NCBI RefSeq assembly: GCF_030244015.1
Contig: NZ_JASSYX010000001.1
Coordinates: forward strand, 1,178,001 to 1,242,000
DNA: 64,000 nt
Reading direction: 5' to 3'
Origin: Pedobacter ginsengisoli
GTDB lineage: Bacteria; Bacteroidota; Bacteroidia; Sphingobacteriales; Sphingobacteriaceae
A program made the position numbers and the translations under genes. The first letter of the stretch is position 1, and each line of letters starts with the position of its first letter. Shown in pieces: positions 45,903 to 54,592 of the stretch. Under the pieces are notes generated by a model, which worked only from the letters and a program-made list of their open reading frames with translations, had not been told where the DNA came from and did not search any database.

Positions 45903-46721
45903 TTATAATTTATCTGAACGGAGCCAGTCCGACCAGTCGGGTATTTTATATTTATAATTCAGTAATGATGGTATGTGATTGGTAGACACAGCCTTCCATT
46001 GATTGAGCTCATCAATGAACGTTGGGGCTTCCAGTTTGGACCGGGCAGCGGCTTTAACGTAAAAATCTTGTTTTGAAGGGTAGTCGGGACAGGAGGCATT
46101 AAAAATATGTCCAAATGCATTTTGCTCAAGTATAGAAACAGTGAGGCCGATACAGTCCTCAAGGTGAATGAGATTTACCGGAGCACGGCCATTTGGTATA
46201 TTTGTTTTCCCAGCAAAAAATCTTGCCGGGTCTCTTCCCGGCCCTATTAGTCCTGAGAATCTGATGATGGTAGTTTTGATTGGATGATGTTGCAGAATCA
46301 GCTCTGCCTGGATCATGGCTTGTCCTGAAGGTGTTTCGGGATCAGGTTCATCGGCTTCTGTGACCATCTTATTGTGGTCGCCGTATACGGCAGTTGAACT
46401 GGTAAAAATGATATTTTCTACATGGCTGTTTTCAACAGCATTCAGAATATTTTGAATCTTACGGGGGAAACTGGACTGAGCTCCGGTACTTCCTTTTGGC
46501 GGGATACAGATAACCAGGATTTTACTGCTGAAAAATTTTGGGTCATAAGTTATCCTTTCATCAAAGGTGATCAGAAAAGGCTCAATATCCGCTTCCTTAA
46601 GCGTTTCCATTTTTCCCGGATTGGTTGTGGATCCTTTTACGATGTAGTTTTTGGATTTAAGTGCTTTTGCAAGCGGAAGGCCATACCAGCCGCAGCCCAG
46701 TATACTAATTGTTTTGTTCAT
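45903..46721 (-). CDS. NAD(P)-dependent epimerase/dehydratase-like (YeeZ-type) protein
   Basis: A 272-residue Rossmann-fold protein. ISILGCGWYGLPLAKALK is the dinucleotide-binding loop, TSSTAVYGDHNKMVTEAD and IIRFSGLIGPGRDP follow the extended short-chain dehydrogenase pattern, but the classical YxxxK active site is not evident, as in YeeZ-like members. The substrate is unknown. Its 5' end lies about 80 bp from the cold-shock protein gene end, with a terminator between. Confidence 0.88.
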   Translation of the reverse strand: MNKTISILGCGWYGLPLAKALKSKNYIVKGSTTNPGKMETLKEADIEPFLITFDERITYDPKFFSSKILVICIPPKGSTGAQSSFPRKIQNILNAVENSHVENIIFTSSTAVYGDHNKMVTEADEPDPETPSGQAMIQAELILQHHPIKTTIIRFSGLIGPGRDPARFFAGKTNIPNGRAPVNLIHLEDCIGLTVSILEQNAFGHIFNASCPDYPSKQDFYVKAAARSKLEAPTFIDELNQWKAVSTNHIPSLLNYKYKIPDWSDWLRSDKL

Positions 46722-46753
46722 GTTGTGTCAGTGACTGAGAAAGAAGCGAAATA

Positions 46754-46788
46754 AAAAAGGGGTATTGCTAATGCATACCCCTTTTTAT
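46754..46788 (-). terminator. terminator of the cold-shock gene
   Basis: A 12-bp perfect stem (46755-46766 with 46776-46787) around a 9-nt loop, with a U-run in the minus-strand transcript. It lies 17 bp after the cold-shock protein stop and also insulates the downstream epimerase gene. Confidence 0.85.
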
Positions 46789-46804
46789 TGCTTGATTCGG
46801 TTAA

Positions 46805-47011
46805 CTAAAGAACTTTTACATTCGTTGCTTCCGGGCCTTTTTTGCCATCGTTCAATTCAAATTCTACATTATCGCCTTCATTTAGTTCTTTAAATGAGTC
46901 TCCGGCGATAGCTGAAAAATGTACAAAAATATCTTTTCCTCCGTCTGCCGGAGTGATGAAACCAAATCCTTTTGAGGTATTAAACCATTTTACTTTTCCT
47001 GTAGTGCGCAT
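46805..47011 (-). CDS. cold-shock domain protein (CspA family)
   Basis: A 68-residue protein starting at 47011 ([19 protein letters not shown]), the standard Csp length; a longer frame upstream is not the gene. The RNA-binding motifs KGFGFI and DIFVHFSAI (RNP1 and RNP2) are intact, and the tail [12 protein letters not shown] is typical. Csp proteins act as RNA chaperones. The 150-bp AT-rich region before the start could hold a structured leader of the type that controls cold-shock genes, though none was worked out here. Confidence 0.97.
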   Translation of the reverse strand: MRTTGKVKWFNTSKGFGFITPADGGKDIFVHFSAIAGDSFKELNEGDNVEFELNDGKKGPEATNVKVL

Positions 47012-47165
47012 ATTGTTAAAATATTTATTTGTGAAAGTAACGATTAGAACATTAATATCAAAATACGTGATGCTGCATTGATATATATGACAGTTCAATT
47101 AAATTTAAACTAAAAATGAAGCCTTTTGTTAATTGGGATATACTGCTGATCTATGAAAGAATATT

Positions 47166-47372
47166 ATGGAAAGTAAGAAAAAGCCAGATCGTTTAAAATT
47201 CGATGATGAACACGCCAATCTTGGCCTGGATGCCGATCATTCGTCTGAGGGTCCTACAGCCGCGGCAAGATTGAATGATGACAACGACAGGATATCAGGA
47301 AATCCCGACGGGGAGAGTGATGATGCCGATAATGATGCCAACGGCATTTACTCGCCTCTTGAAGATAAATAA
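47166..47372 (+). CDS. small acidic hypothetical protein
   Basis: A 68-residue, Asp/Asn/Gly-rich, highly acidic protein without signal peptide or membrane helix. The composition (ARLNDDNDRISGNPDGESDD) suggests an unstructured, stress-type protein. No family is recognised. It is divergent from the cold-shock gene and 62 bp before the lipoprotein gene. Confidence 0.6.
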   Translation: MESKKKPDRLKFDDEHANLGLDADHSSEGPTAAARLNDDNDRISGNPDGESDDADNDANGIYSPLEDK

Positions 47373-47434
47373 TTGTTTGGCATCATTTTTTCTTATGTAC
47401 CTGTACAATATTTGTTCATCTAAAATTTAAAGCC

Positions 47435-47893
47435 ATGAAATACATATTATCAATATTCGCTATAGCAATCACTTTGTCAGCATGTAATAACAATGCTAAA
47501 GAAGAAGCGATCATGAAACAGAAGGCAATCGCTGCCGTGAAGGACAGTTTAAAACTAGATAGTTTCAAACGGGTTGAAGAAAAGAAAAAACAAGATGAAA
47601 TTGTAGCGGCACGGGTGAGGGAAGAGAAAAGAACATTGCTATTGTCCGAGCGTAATGATGCTGCTCCTGCACCAAGACAATATAGCGAAACTGCCCCCGC
47701 AAAGAAAAAAGGATGGAGTTCGGCAGCTAAAGGTACTGTGATAGGTGCCGGTGCTGGTGCTTTGGGCGGTGTTTTAATAGACAAAAAAGATGGAAGAGGC
47801 GCCATAATTGGTGGCTTGGTAGGCGCAGGGACGGGTTATCTGATCGGCAGAGACCAGGATAGGAAATCTGGAAGAGTGCAGCCTAAGAACTAA
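47435..47893 (+). CDS. glycine-zipper lipoprotein
   Basis: A 152-residue envelope protein. The lipobox LSAC (Cys at about residue 17) follows a short hydrophobic signal, then a Lys/Glu-rich coiled coil (about 22-70) and a glycine-zipper region TVIGAGAGALGGVLIDKKDG and IIGGLVGAGTGYLIGRDQDR of the YMGG/OmpA-like kind. Glycine zippers insert in or span membranes. The role is unknown; a strong terminator follows the stop. Confidence 0.88.
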   Translation: MKYILSIFAIAITLSACNNNAKEEAIMKQKAIAAVKDSLKLDSFKRVEEKKKQDEIVAARVREEKRTLLLSERNDAAPAPRQYSETAPAKKKGWSSAAKGTVIGAGAGALGGVLIDKKDGRGAIIGGLVGAGTGYLIGRDQDRKSGRVQPKN

Positions 47894-47914
47894 GTAATTT
47901 AACCGTTTTAAAAG

Positions 47915-47947
47915 AAAAGTCGTTGTCTGGAAGACAACGACTTTTTT
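47915..47947 (+). terminator. intrinsic terminator after the lipoprotein gene
   Basis: A 14-bp perfect stem (47915-47928 with 47932-47945), a 3-nt loop GGA and a T-run of six. It cleanly separates the lipoprotein gene from the exopolysaccharide locus. Confidence 0.9.
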
Positions 47948-48006
47948 GTGAAATCTTCTATAAAATATTTTGTATGTTCGTAATAGAATAAAATCCTTGC
48001 TGACAT

Positions 48007-48396
48007 ATGGTTAAAAGACAGATATTGGTAGTTGATGACGAGGTTAGTATATTGAAGTTATTGAATTTCGTACTGTCAAGCCAATATGATCTTGTCATTA
48101 AAACAAGCGGGGTCGAAGCGCTAACCTGGCTGGAAGAAGGTAATTCACCTGCACTCATTTTATCTGACCTGGAGATGCCTTATTTTGACGGAAGTTCATT
48201 TATTCATAATTTAAAGATCAGCGGTTTCTACCGTGATACACCGGTAATCATACTATCAGGTGCAAAGAATTTAGAAGAAAGAGTTTCTCAGATGCCATTT
48301 AAACTGGATGATTATATGCCAAAGCCTTTTAATCCGACACAACTTAAAGAAGCCATCTCTAACGTTTTTATAAAATATGATTCAGCAGGACGATAA
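48007..48396 (+). CDS. stand-alone response-regulator receiver protein
   Basis: A 129-residue single receiver domain with all phosphorylation residues: D10-D11 in ILVVDDEVS, phosphoacceptor D54 in LILSDLEMPYFDG, S84 and K106 in MPKPFNP. It has no output domain. Its last 20 bp overlap the sugar-transferase gene in another frame, so the two are co-translated, and it probably signals to the degenerate receiver module on that protein or to other envelope targets. Confidence 0.95.
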   Translation: MVKRQILVVDDEVSILKLLNFVLSSQYDLVIKTSGVEALTWLEEGNSPALILSDLEMPYFDGSSFIHNLKISGFYRDTPVIILSGAKNLEERVSQMPFKLDDYMPKPFNPTQLKEAISNVFIKYDSAGR

Positions 48397-49456
48397 TTCA
48401 AATATAACACCCCATAAATCTATATCTCTGTTGTATTCGGCACCCTGGTTTGCTGAAGAACTACTGCCTCAGCTAAATGCATCTTTCGAAGTTCATTCGG
48501 AACCAGATATTGAGAATCTGGACAATTACCTAAGGGACCGTTCTTTATTTAAATTGCCTGATGTGATACTTCTCGAAGTGGATGATGCTCATGAATGTTT
48601 TAATTATGTAGAGAAGCTAAAAAAAAATGTGCTGTTAAAAGGACTTGTGATTGTTTTAGTAGCCAAAAAAGCTGACAAAGCAGTTAGGAACCGGGCTATG
48701 AAATTAAAAGTTAACGACCTTTATAACGATCCTGTTCCCCTAAAGGATTTGTGTGAAAGGATCATATTTCTGGTAAAGTTTAAGCTGATCAAGCCCCAGC
48801 TGTCTGATCTTTCGAATATAGATTATACTTATAAAATACCAATTTTCAAGCGTTTGTTTGATATTATTACTTCAGGAATGGCTTTATTAGTGCTTTCTCC
48901 GTTCCTATTAATAGTAGGATTGATCGTTGCTATAGAATCAAAAGGTCCTGTGATTTTTAAAAGTAAAAGAGTAGGTACTGGATATCGCATTTTTGACTTT
49001 TATAAATTTCGCTCCATGAGACAAGGGGCCAGTGAGGAATTAAAGAAATTGTCAGATCTGAACCAATATGATAAATCTGAAACGGGGGATACAACTTTTG
49101 TAAAGCTCAGGAATGACCCGAGGATAACAGCTTTTGGAAGATTCATAAGAAAGTACAGCATTGATGAGTTGCCTCAGCTGGCTAATGTTTTTATGGGTGA
49201 CATGTCCCTGGTTGGCAATAGACCTCTTCCGTTATATGAAGCCGAAATGCTGACATCCAATGAATGGACAATGCGCTTTTTAGGTCCTGCGGGGCTGACA
49301 GGTTTATGGCAGGTGAGCCGCAGGGGCAAGGCAGATATGTCTGAGCGTGAACGTAAAAAACTGGACAACTTCTACGCTCAGAATCATTCATTTTGGCTGG
49401 ATTTAAAGATCTTGTTGAAAACATTGCCCGCCATTGTACAAAAGGAAAAGGTTTAG
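48377..49456 (+). CDS. undecaprenyl-phosphate sugar transferase with N-terminal pseudo-receiver
   Basis: A 359-residue protein. Residues 1-140 resemble a response-regulator fold (SISLLYSAPWFAEELLPQL, PDVILLEVDD) in which the phosphoacceptor aspartate is glutamate, a common constitutive-like change. Residues 150-359 are a bacterial sugar transferase: one membrane helix (ITSGMALLVLSPFLLIVGLI), FYKFRSMRQGAS, then DELPQLANVFMGDMSLVGNR and PAGLTGLWQVSRRGKADMSE. Such enzymes place the first sugar phosphate on undecaprenyl phosphate to start exopolysaccharide synthesis. The receiver fusion and overlap with a true receiver gene point to phospho-dependent control. Confidence 0.92.
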   Translation: MIQQDDNSNITPHKSISLLYSAPWFAEELLPQLNASFEVHSEPDIENLDNYLRDRSLFKLPDVILLEVDDAHECFNYVEKLKKNVLLKGLVIVLVAKKADKAVRNRAMKLKVNDLYNDPVPLKDLCERIIFLVKFKLIKPQLSDLSNIDYTYKIPIFKRLFDIITSGMALLVLSPFLLIVGLIVAIESKGPVIFKSKRVGTGYRIFDFYKFRSMRQGASEELKKLSDLNQYDKSETGDTTFVKLRNDPRITAFGRFIRKYSIDELPQLANVFMGDMSLVGNRPLPLYEAEMLTSNEWTMRFLGPAGLTGLWQVSRRGKADMSERERKKLDNFYAQNHSFWLDLKILLKTLPAIVQKEKV

Positions 49457-49501
49457 TCAGTTGAATTTAGTATCTTAATTGGTTTTCTGAACCAAGCTTT
49501 T

Positions 49502-50803
49502 ATGAAGCATTGCCTATTTTATTTAATTTTTTGTTTCGGGCTGTCAGGCTGCGTCAACCGGGATACATCAAAACAGGAGCGGGACGTCTATATCCAAAAG
49601 AAAGCTGGCAAATATACCTTAATTAGAAATGGCAAACCTTTCTTTATTAAGGGCGCTGCTGGCTTTTCGAAACTGGAAGTATTGAAAGAGAACGGCGGAA
49701 ATGCCATAAGGACCTGGGACACGACTAACATTTCTTCAATTTTAGATCAGGCAAATGAAAATGGACTGGCTGTGGTTGTTGGTTTACCTTTGCTTGTTTC
49801 AAGAAATAATGAATTCTTTTATAACGATACTGTCAGGAAGAATAATCAAATTAAAGATTTTGAACTGCTTATTAAAAAATATAGGAATCATCCTGCGTTA
49901 TTGATGTGGTGCGTTGGAAATGAGCTGGACTTTGACAACACACCGTACTTCAATAGTCTTTTTAGTCATTTTAACCGTATCGTCGATATGGTACACAAAG
50001 AGGATCCAAATCATCCGGTAACTACGACTGTTGCCAACTTTAACAGAAAGATAATAATCAGCCTTCAGCTAAAATGCAATGTAGATGTTATTTCTTTTAA
50101 TATCTTCAGTAAGATAGAAACATTAAGAACGGATTTAAATAAATTCTCCTTGATTTGGAAGGGCCCCTTTATGATCACAGAATGGGGTGCAGACGGGCCA
50201 TGGGAAGGATTTGATACTACGATATGGGGAGCTCATATAGAAGCGACAAGTACAAAGAAAGCAGAGGTATATCTAAAGCGATATCAAAGATATATGCCTT
50301 TGGATAGCAAGAGGTTTCTTGGCTCTTTTGTATTTTACTGGGGTTTTAAGCAGGAAACTACAAGTACTTGGTTCAGTATGTTTGATGTTAACGGAAATAA
50401 ATCGGAAGCGGTAGATGTTATGGGATATTTATGGAAGGAAAAACGACCTGAACACAAAGCACCGCAAATCAATTATATGCTGGTTGACAAGCTCGGTGCT
50501 AAAGATAATATCATTTATACATCAAATGACCGTGGCTCTGCTGAAATTAAACTGCTTGAAGAGAATGAAAATATTGTGGATATTAAATGGGAGATTCTGC
50601 AGGAAGATTGGTTTAAAAAGGGCATATCCAGTAACACCACTTTTATAAAGGCGGAAAAAGGTCTCATTATATCTGTTTCAGGACTTAAAGTAACTTTTAG
50701 AGCTCCGGGAAGAGAGGGACCATACAGAATATTTGCGACCGTTTACGATAAATTTGGAAACTATTCAACATGTAATACACCTTTTTATGTTATGGGCAAA
50801 TGA
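49502..50803 (+). CDS. lipoprotein glycosidase (GH2-like TIM barrel) of the exopolysaccharide locus
   Basis: A 433-residue protein. The signal ends in FGLSGC, a lipobox, so it is probably lipid-anchored. Residues 30-320 form a TIM barrel of the GH2/GH5 clan: E141 in MWCVGNELDFD is the likely acid/base and E227 in FMITEWGADGPW the nucleophile. The C-terminal 100 residues form an Ig-like beta-sandwich. A short hairpin (49479-49495) precedes the gene. Its stop overlaps the start of the GT2 fusion by four bases. The substrate is probably the same polysaccharide the locus produces; this is inference. Confidence 0.85.
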   Translation: MKHCLFYLIFCFGLSGCVNRDTSKQERDVYIQKKAGKYTLIRNGKPFFIKGAAGFSKLEVLKENGGNAIRTWDTTNISSILDQANENGLAVVVGLPLLVSRNNEFFYNDTVRKNNQIKDFELLIKKYRNHPALLMWCVGNELDFDNTPYFNSLFSHFNRIVDMVHKEDPNHPVTTTVANFNRKIIISLQLKCNVDVISFNIFSKIETLRTDLNKFSLIWKGPFMITEWGADGPWEGFDTTIWGAHIEATSTKKAEVYLKRYQRYMPLDSKRFLGSFVFYWGFKQETTSTWFSMFDVNGNKSEAVDVMGYLWKEKRPEHKAPQINYMLVDKLGAKDNIIYTSNDRGSAEIKLLEENENIVDIKWEILQEDWFKKGISSNTTFIKAEKGLIISVSGLKVTFRAPGREGPYRIFATVYDKFGNYSTCNTPFYVMGK

Positions 50804-53800
50804 GTAACCAGCCAATAAAGTCGCCAACCAGAATTGAAAGGTTTACCTTAAGGTTAATGATCTCTCTTGGGGTTATCGGAATGATATTTTTTTTGAGGAG
50901 CTTAATAGATCCTGATGTTATTGGCAATATATTTCTGTATTATCTGCTTATCACAAGCATTGTATTTGGCTGTTTAACGACTTTGCATGAATGGTACCAT
51001 TATTACCATATAACAGTACCCAAGACCCCGTCGGGCACCAGACGTTATACAGTAGATATCTTTACTACTTTTTGTGCAGGGGAACCGTACGAAATGATCG
51101 AAGAGACTTTAATAGCAATTAAAAACATAACTTATCCTCATGAAACTTACCTCTGCGACGAGGCGAATGATCCACATCTGATCCAGCTCTGCAAAAACCT
51201 CAATGTACATCACGTTACCAGAACCCTTAAGGTTAACGCGAAAGCGGGCAATATCAACAATGCTTTAAAGGTCTCCTGCGGCGAGTTGTGTGTGATACTT
51301 GATCCTGATCATGTTCCCTTTCCCAATTTCCTGGATCCGATTGTTTCACATTTTGACAATCCTGAAATCGGATATGTTCAAATTGTACAGGCTTACAAAA
51401 ACCATATTCACGGTTTAATTGCTAAGGGCGCCGCACAACAGACCTACCAGTTTTACGGGCCGATGATGATGACCATGAATAAATATGGAACCGTACTGGC
51501 CATTGGTGCAAATTGCACATTTCGAAGAACCGCCTTGGAATCAATCGGAGGACATGCACCGGGTCTTGCGGAAGACATGCATACCGCTATGCAATTACAT
51601 GCCAAAGGCTGGAAGTCTGTATATGTGCCCGAAGTATTAGCCAGAGGACTTGTACCTACAACTTTGTCTGCTTACTACAGTCAGCAGTTGAAATGGTCAA
51701 GAGGTGTTTTTGAGCTTTTAGTTGCTACATTTCCTAAATTATATAAACAATTTACCTGGAGGCAAAAGCTTCATTATTTTACTATACCTTTTCATTATTT
51801 ATCCGGGTTGTTTTTTTTTATGAATTTTATGATTCCAATTTTAGCACTGGTTTTTAGTTTAAGCCCGCTTAAAATGGATATCCAGGAGTTCTGCATAGTC
51901 GGTCTGCCTTTTTTTGCTGCAGTGCTGCTCATCAGGCATTTCGTCCAATGGTGGGTCATGGAAGATGAGGAGCGGGGTTTCCATGTAGTAGGTGGACTGT
52001 TAATGATCGGAACCTGGTGGATTTACATCATAGGATTATTTTACACAATACTTAGGAAGAAGGTGCCCTATAATCCAACTCCCAAGGACGGAAATGAGGC
52101 CAATAACTGGCCTTTGAATATCCCTAATCTTACTATAATTGCTTTATCCGTTTTTGCTGTAATTTATGGGCTGTATAGTGACTTCAATCCCTACAATTTA
52201 ATAATGAGCGGTTTTGCTGTCCTAAACTGCTTTATCCTGTCCTTTACTGTGCTGGCAAGCAGGCAGATCCAGTTTCGCATGCTCAGGTCCCGGTTCCAAG
52301 CCCTGGACCAGTTTATGTACAAGGTCCACCTTGTAAAGAAGGCGCTATGGTTAATCAGACATCGTGTGTATACAGGTATAAGAAGTACTGCATTACTCAT
52401 AACTATATTGATAACCTGTTTGATCGTTTACTCATTAAACAATGCTCATGAAAAAGATCAGATAACTGCAAGATCAGTTGACGAACATAGATTTTACTAC
52501 GGAATATTCTCACCCGGGGGCACGAACGGTTTATCTTCACTCAAACAGGTAAGAAAAGAACAGGCAAATTTTAATACACATTTCGACATAATCTCACTCT
52601 ATGTGCCATGGGGAGATGGGAGCAATTATTCATTTCCACTGACGACGCTTGATTCTATTTATAAAAATGGCTCATTGCCAATGATTACCTGGGAACCCTG
52701 GCAAAGCCTGTTTGGTTTTCATCAAAAAGAAAAAGGGGGAATAAATGAGACCATGATCTTCCAAAAGATTGTTCATGGAAATTTTGATGCTTACTTAAAG
52801 CGTTTTTCAACGGATATTAAAAAGCTTAAAAGACCGGTTTATATCAGATTTGCCCATGAGGCAGACAATCCATTTTATCCCTGGTCTGAAAAAGGAGGCA
52901 ACTCTGCTGCAGATTTTAAAGACGCATGGAGATATGTTCATAATTTTTTTAGCAGGGACGAAGTAGTCAATGTAATATGGGTATGGAATCCATGGAAGGC
53001 CGAGGCTGTTCAGGCTTATTTTCCTGGCAGGAAGTATGTGGACTGGATAGGAGTTACCAATCTGAACTATGGGTCAAAAGCCTCCGGGGCAAACTGGGTA
53101 TCAATGGAGGATCTTTACCGTCCTTTTCATAAACAGCCGATTTTCAGATCCGGACTACCGGTGATGCTTGCAGAAATGGGTACTGACAGGTCGGCCGGAA
53201 GGCAGAACCAGTGGTTTAATGACGCCCTTATATCAGTTAAAAAGAAATTTCCCGAAGTTAGGGCACTGGTATTGTTCAATAGCGGACTGGATGTGAATAT
53301 TCCTGACGGCGGAAATGCCGGCGTTATTGACTGGCGAATAGAAGAACCAGCAGCTTTTAAGAAATTGTTTACCTACGGTAGACAGCCTGCGGATACTGGC
53401 CAATTGACTTCCATGCCGGTCAATCGGGTAATCAAAAATATAATTACGCCACAAAAGCATTTTAGTGGTTTTAAAGGTGTTAATTATACAAAAGGCCTGA
53501 ATTGGTATAAAAGCAAACATCCTTTTAGAAAGCGGGAACTTGTTGAAGATTTTAAAGAGATCAAGTCGATGGGTTTAAATGCTGTTAGAAGATTTGGGCC
53601 GGGGATCTATGATTTTAATTTATTTAAAGCGGCAAAGCAAACAGATATGAAAATATTATATTGCTTTTGGGTACCTGAAGATTTGGATTTTTCAAAACAA
53701 GAAACGCTTGAAAAACTTACCACGCGTTTTGTCGGCACTGTCTCAAAGTTAAAAGACAAAAAGGAGATCATTTCATGGAACATCAGTAATCCGGTATTTC

Positions 53801-54591
53801 AGAAGCTGGGATTACATGGTATAAAGCCAGAATCAATTTATCAGCAGGACCGGTATCTTGTCTGGCTGAAAGATTTAGTCAATAAGATCAGGCATGAAGA
53901 TCAATCGAGAAAGATAAATGTTGATATTAATTTTTCAGAGGATTTTATACAAATTGCGCGCAGAATAAAAACATTTATTCCGGAAATCGATTCGTTTGGC
54001 CTATTGATAAAAGCAAGTCAATCTGCGGATATAAAGAAAATGATTGGTGAATTTGAATACCCTTATTACTATGCCGAGGTCGACGACGCAGTTTTATACC
54101 GAAATAAACTTAAATCCGAAGACTTTTTTGTCACAAACTGGCAGGATGAGGCGACCTCCGATTGGGTCAAATTGAATGGTCTAAAAGACCTTTCAGGGAG
54201 ACGTAAGGTCGATTTTTTTAAATTGAAGGCCTATCTTCAGGGTTCGGCGGTTCCGAAGCTTCCTGAAGTCAAAATATTAAGACCTGCGCGCTCCACAGAA
54301 GAAAATGCATTATTGCGGTATCAAGCTGTAATTAAAGCAGAAGGAAAATGGGTCCCTGCTTCCAACCTTTCTGGTCTAAAGTTTGAATGGAAACTAGTTA
54401 CAGTTGATCGTTTCCGAAATCCAATTGCAATAAAAGACCTGGGAGAAAGTTCAAGTGTTGAAGTCACGATTCCCGCAGACGCATCATCCTGCAGGCTCTT
54501 TTTGTATGTCATAAGCGGTGAGGCCGTGACTACGGTCTCAACTTCTCTAAACACACCTCTTTATGAACTCGAAAAGGAAATAAAGTATTAA
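50800..54591 (+). CDS. cellulose-synthase-like GT2 fused to GH26-like and degenerate TIM-barrel domains
   Basis: A 1263-residue protein. Two N-terminal membrane helices lead into a processive GT2 domain (about 75-310) with D120, D168-P-D170, E258-D259 and QQLKW (295-299), then about six further helices to 555. After the last helix an extracytoplasmic GH26-like domain (about 560-860) shows E687 in RFAHEADNPFYPW and E792 in MLAEMGTDR. A second TIM barrel (about 885-1150) resembles GH2 but reads ISWNISNPVF where the acid/base Glu should be (P998). An Ig-like tail closes it. A synthase carrying its own hydrolase is striking. Its stop lies one base from the stop of the opposing gene. Confidence 0.9.
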   Translation: MSNQPIKSPTRIERFTLRLMISLGVIGMIFFLRSLIDPDVIGNIFLYYLLITSIVFGCLTTLHEWYHYYHITVPKTPSGTRRYTVDIFTTFCAGEPYEMIEETLIAIKNITYPHETYLCDEANDPHLIQLCKNLNVHHVTRTLKVNAKAGNINNALKVSCGELCVILDPDHVPFPNFLDPIVSHFDNPEIGYVQIVQAYKNHIHGLIAKGAAQQTYQFYGPMMMTMNKYGTVLAIGANCTFRRTALESIGGHAPGLAEDMHTAMQLHAKGWKSVYVPEVLARGLVPTTLSAYYSQQLKWSRGVFELLVATFPKLYKQFTWRQKLHYFTIPFHYLSGLFFFMNFMIPILALVFSLSPLKMDIQEFCIVGLPFFAAVLLIRHFVQWWVMEDEERGFHVVGGLLMIGTWWIYIIGLFYTILRKKVPYNPTPKDGNEANNWPLNIPNLTIIALSVFAVIYGLYSDFNPYNLIMSGFAVLNCFILSFTVLASRQIQFRMLRSRFQALDQFMYKVHLVKKALWLIRHRVYTGIRSTALLITILITCLIVYSLNNAHEKDQITARSVDEHRFYYGIFSPGGTNGLSSLKQVRKEQANFNTHFDIISLYVPWGDGSNYSFPLTTLDSIYKNGSLPMITWEPWQSLFGFHQKEKGGINETMIFQKIVHGNFDAYLKRFSTDIKKLKRPVYIRFAHEADNPFYPWSEKGGNSAADFKDAWRYVHNFFSRDEVVNVIWVWNPWKAEAVQAYFPGRKYVDWIGVTNLNYGSKASGANWVSMEDLYRPFHKQPIFRSGLPVMLAEMGTDRSAGRQNQWFNDALISVKKKFPEVRALVLFNSGLDVNIPDGGNAGVIDWRIEEPAAFKKLFTYGRQPADTGQLTSMPVNRVIKNIITPQKHFSGFKGVNYTKGLNWYKSKHPFRKRELVEDFKEIKSMGLNAVRRFGPGIYDFNLFKAAKQTDMKILYCFWVPEDLDFSKQETLEKLTTRFVGTVSKLKDKKEIISWNISNPVFQKLGLHGIKPESIYQQDRYLVWLKDLVNKIRHEDQSRKINVDINFSEDFIQIARRIKTFIPEIDSFGLLIKASQSADIKKMIGEFEYPYYYAEVDDAVLYRNKLKSEDFFVTNWQDEATSDWVKLNGLKDLSGRRKVDFFKLKAYLQGSAVPKLPEVKILRPARSTEENALLRYQAVIKAEGKWVPASNLSGLKFEWKLVTVDRFRNPIAIKDLGESSSVEVTIPADASSCRLFLYVISGEAVTTVSTSLNTPLYELEKEIKY

Positions 54592-54592
54592 G

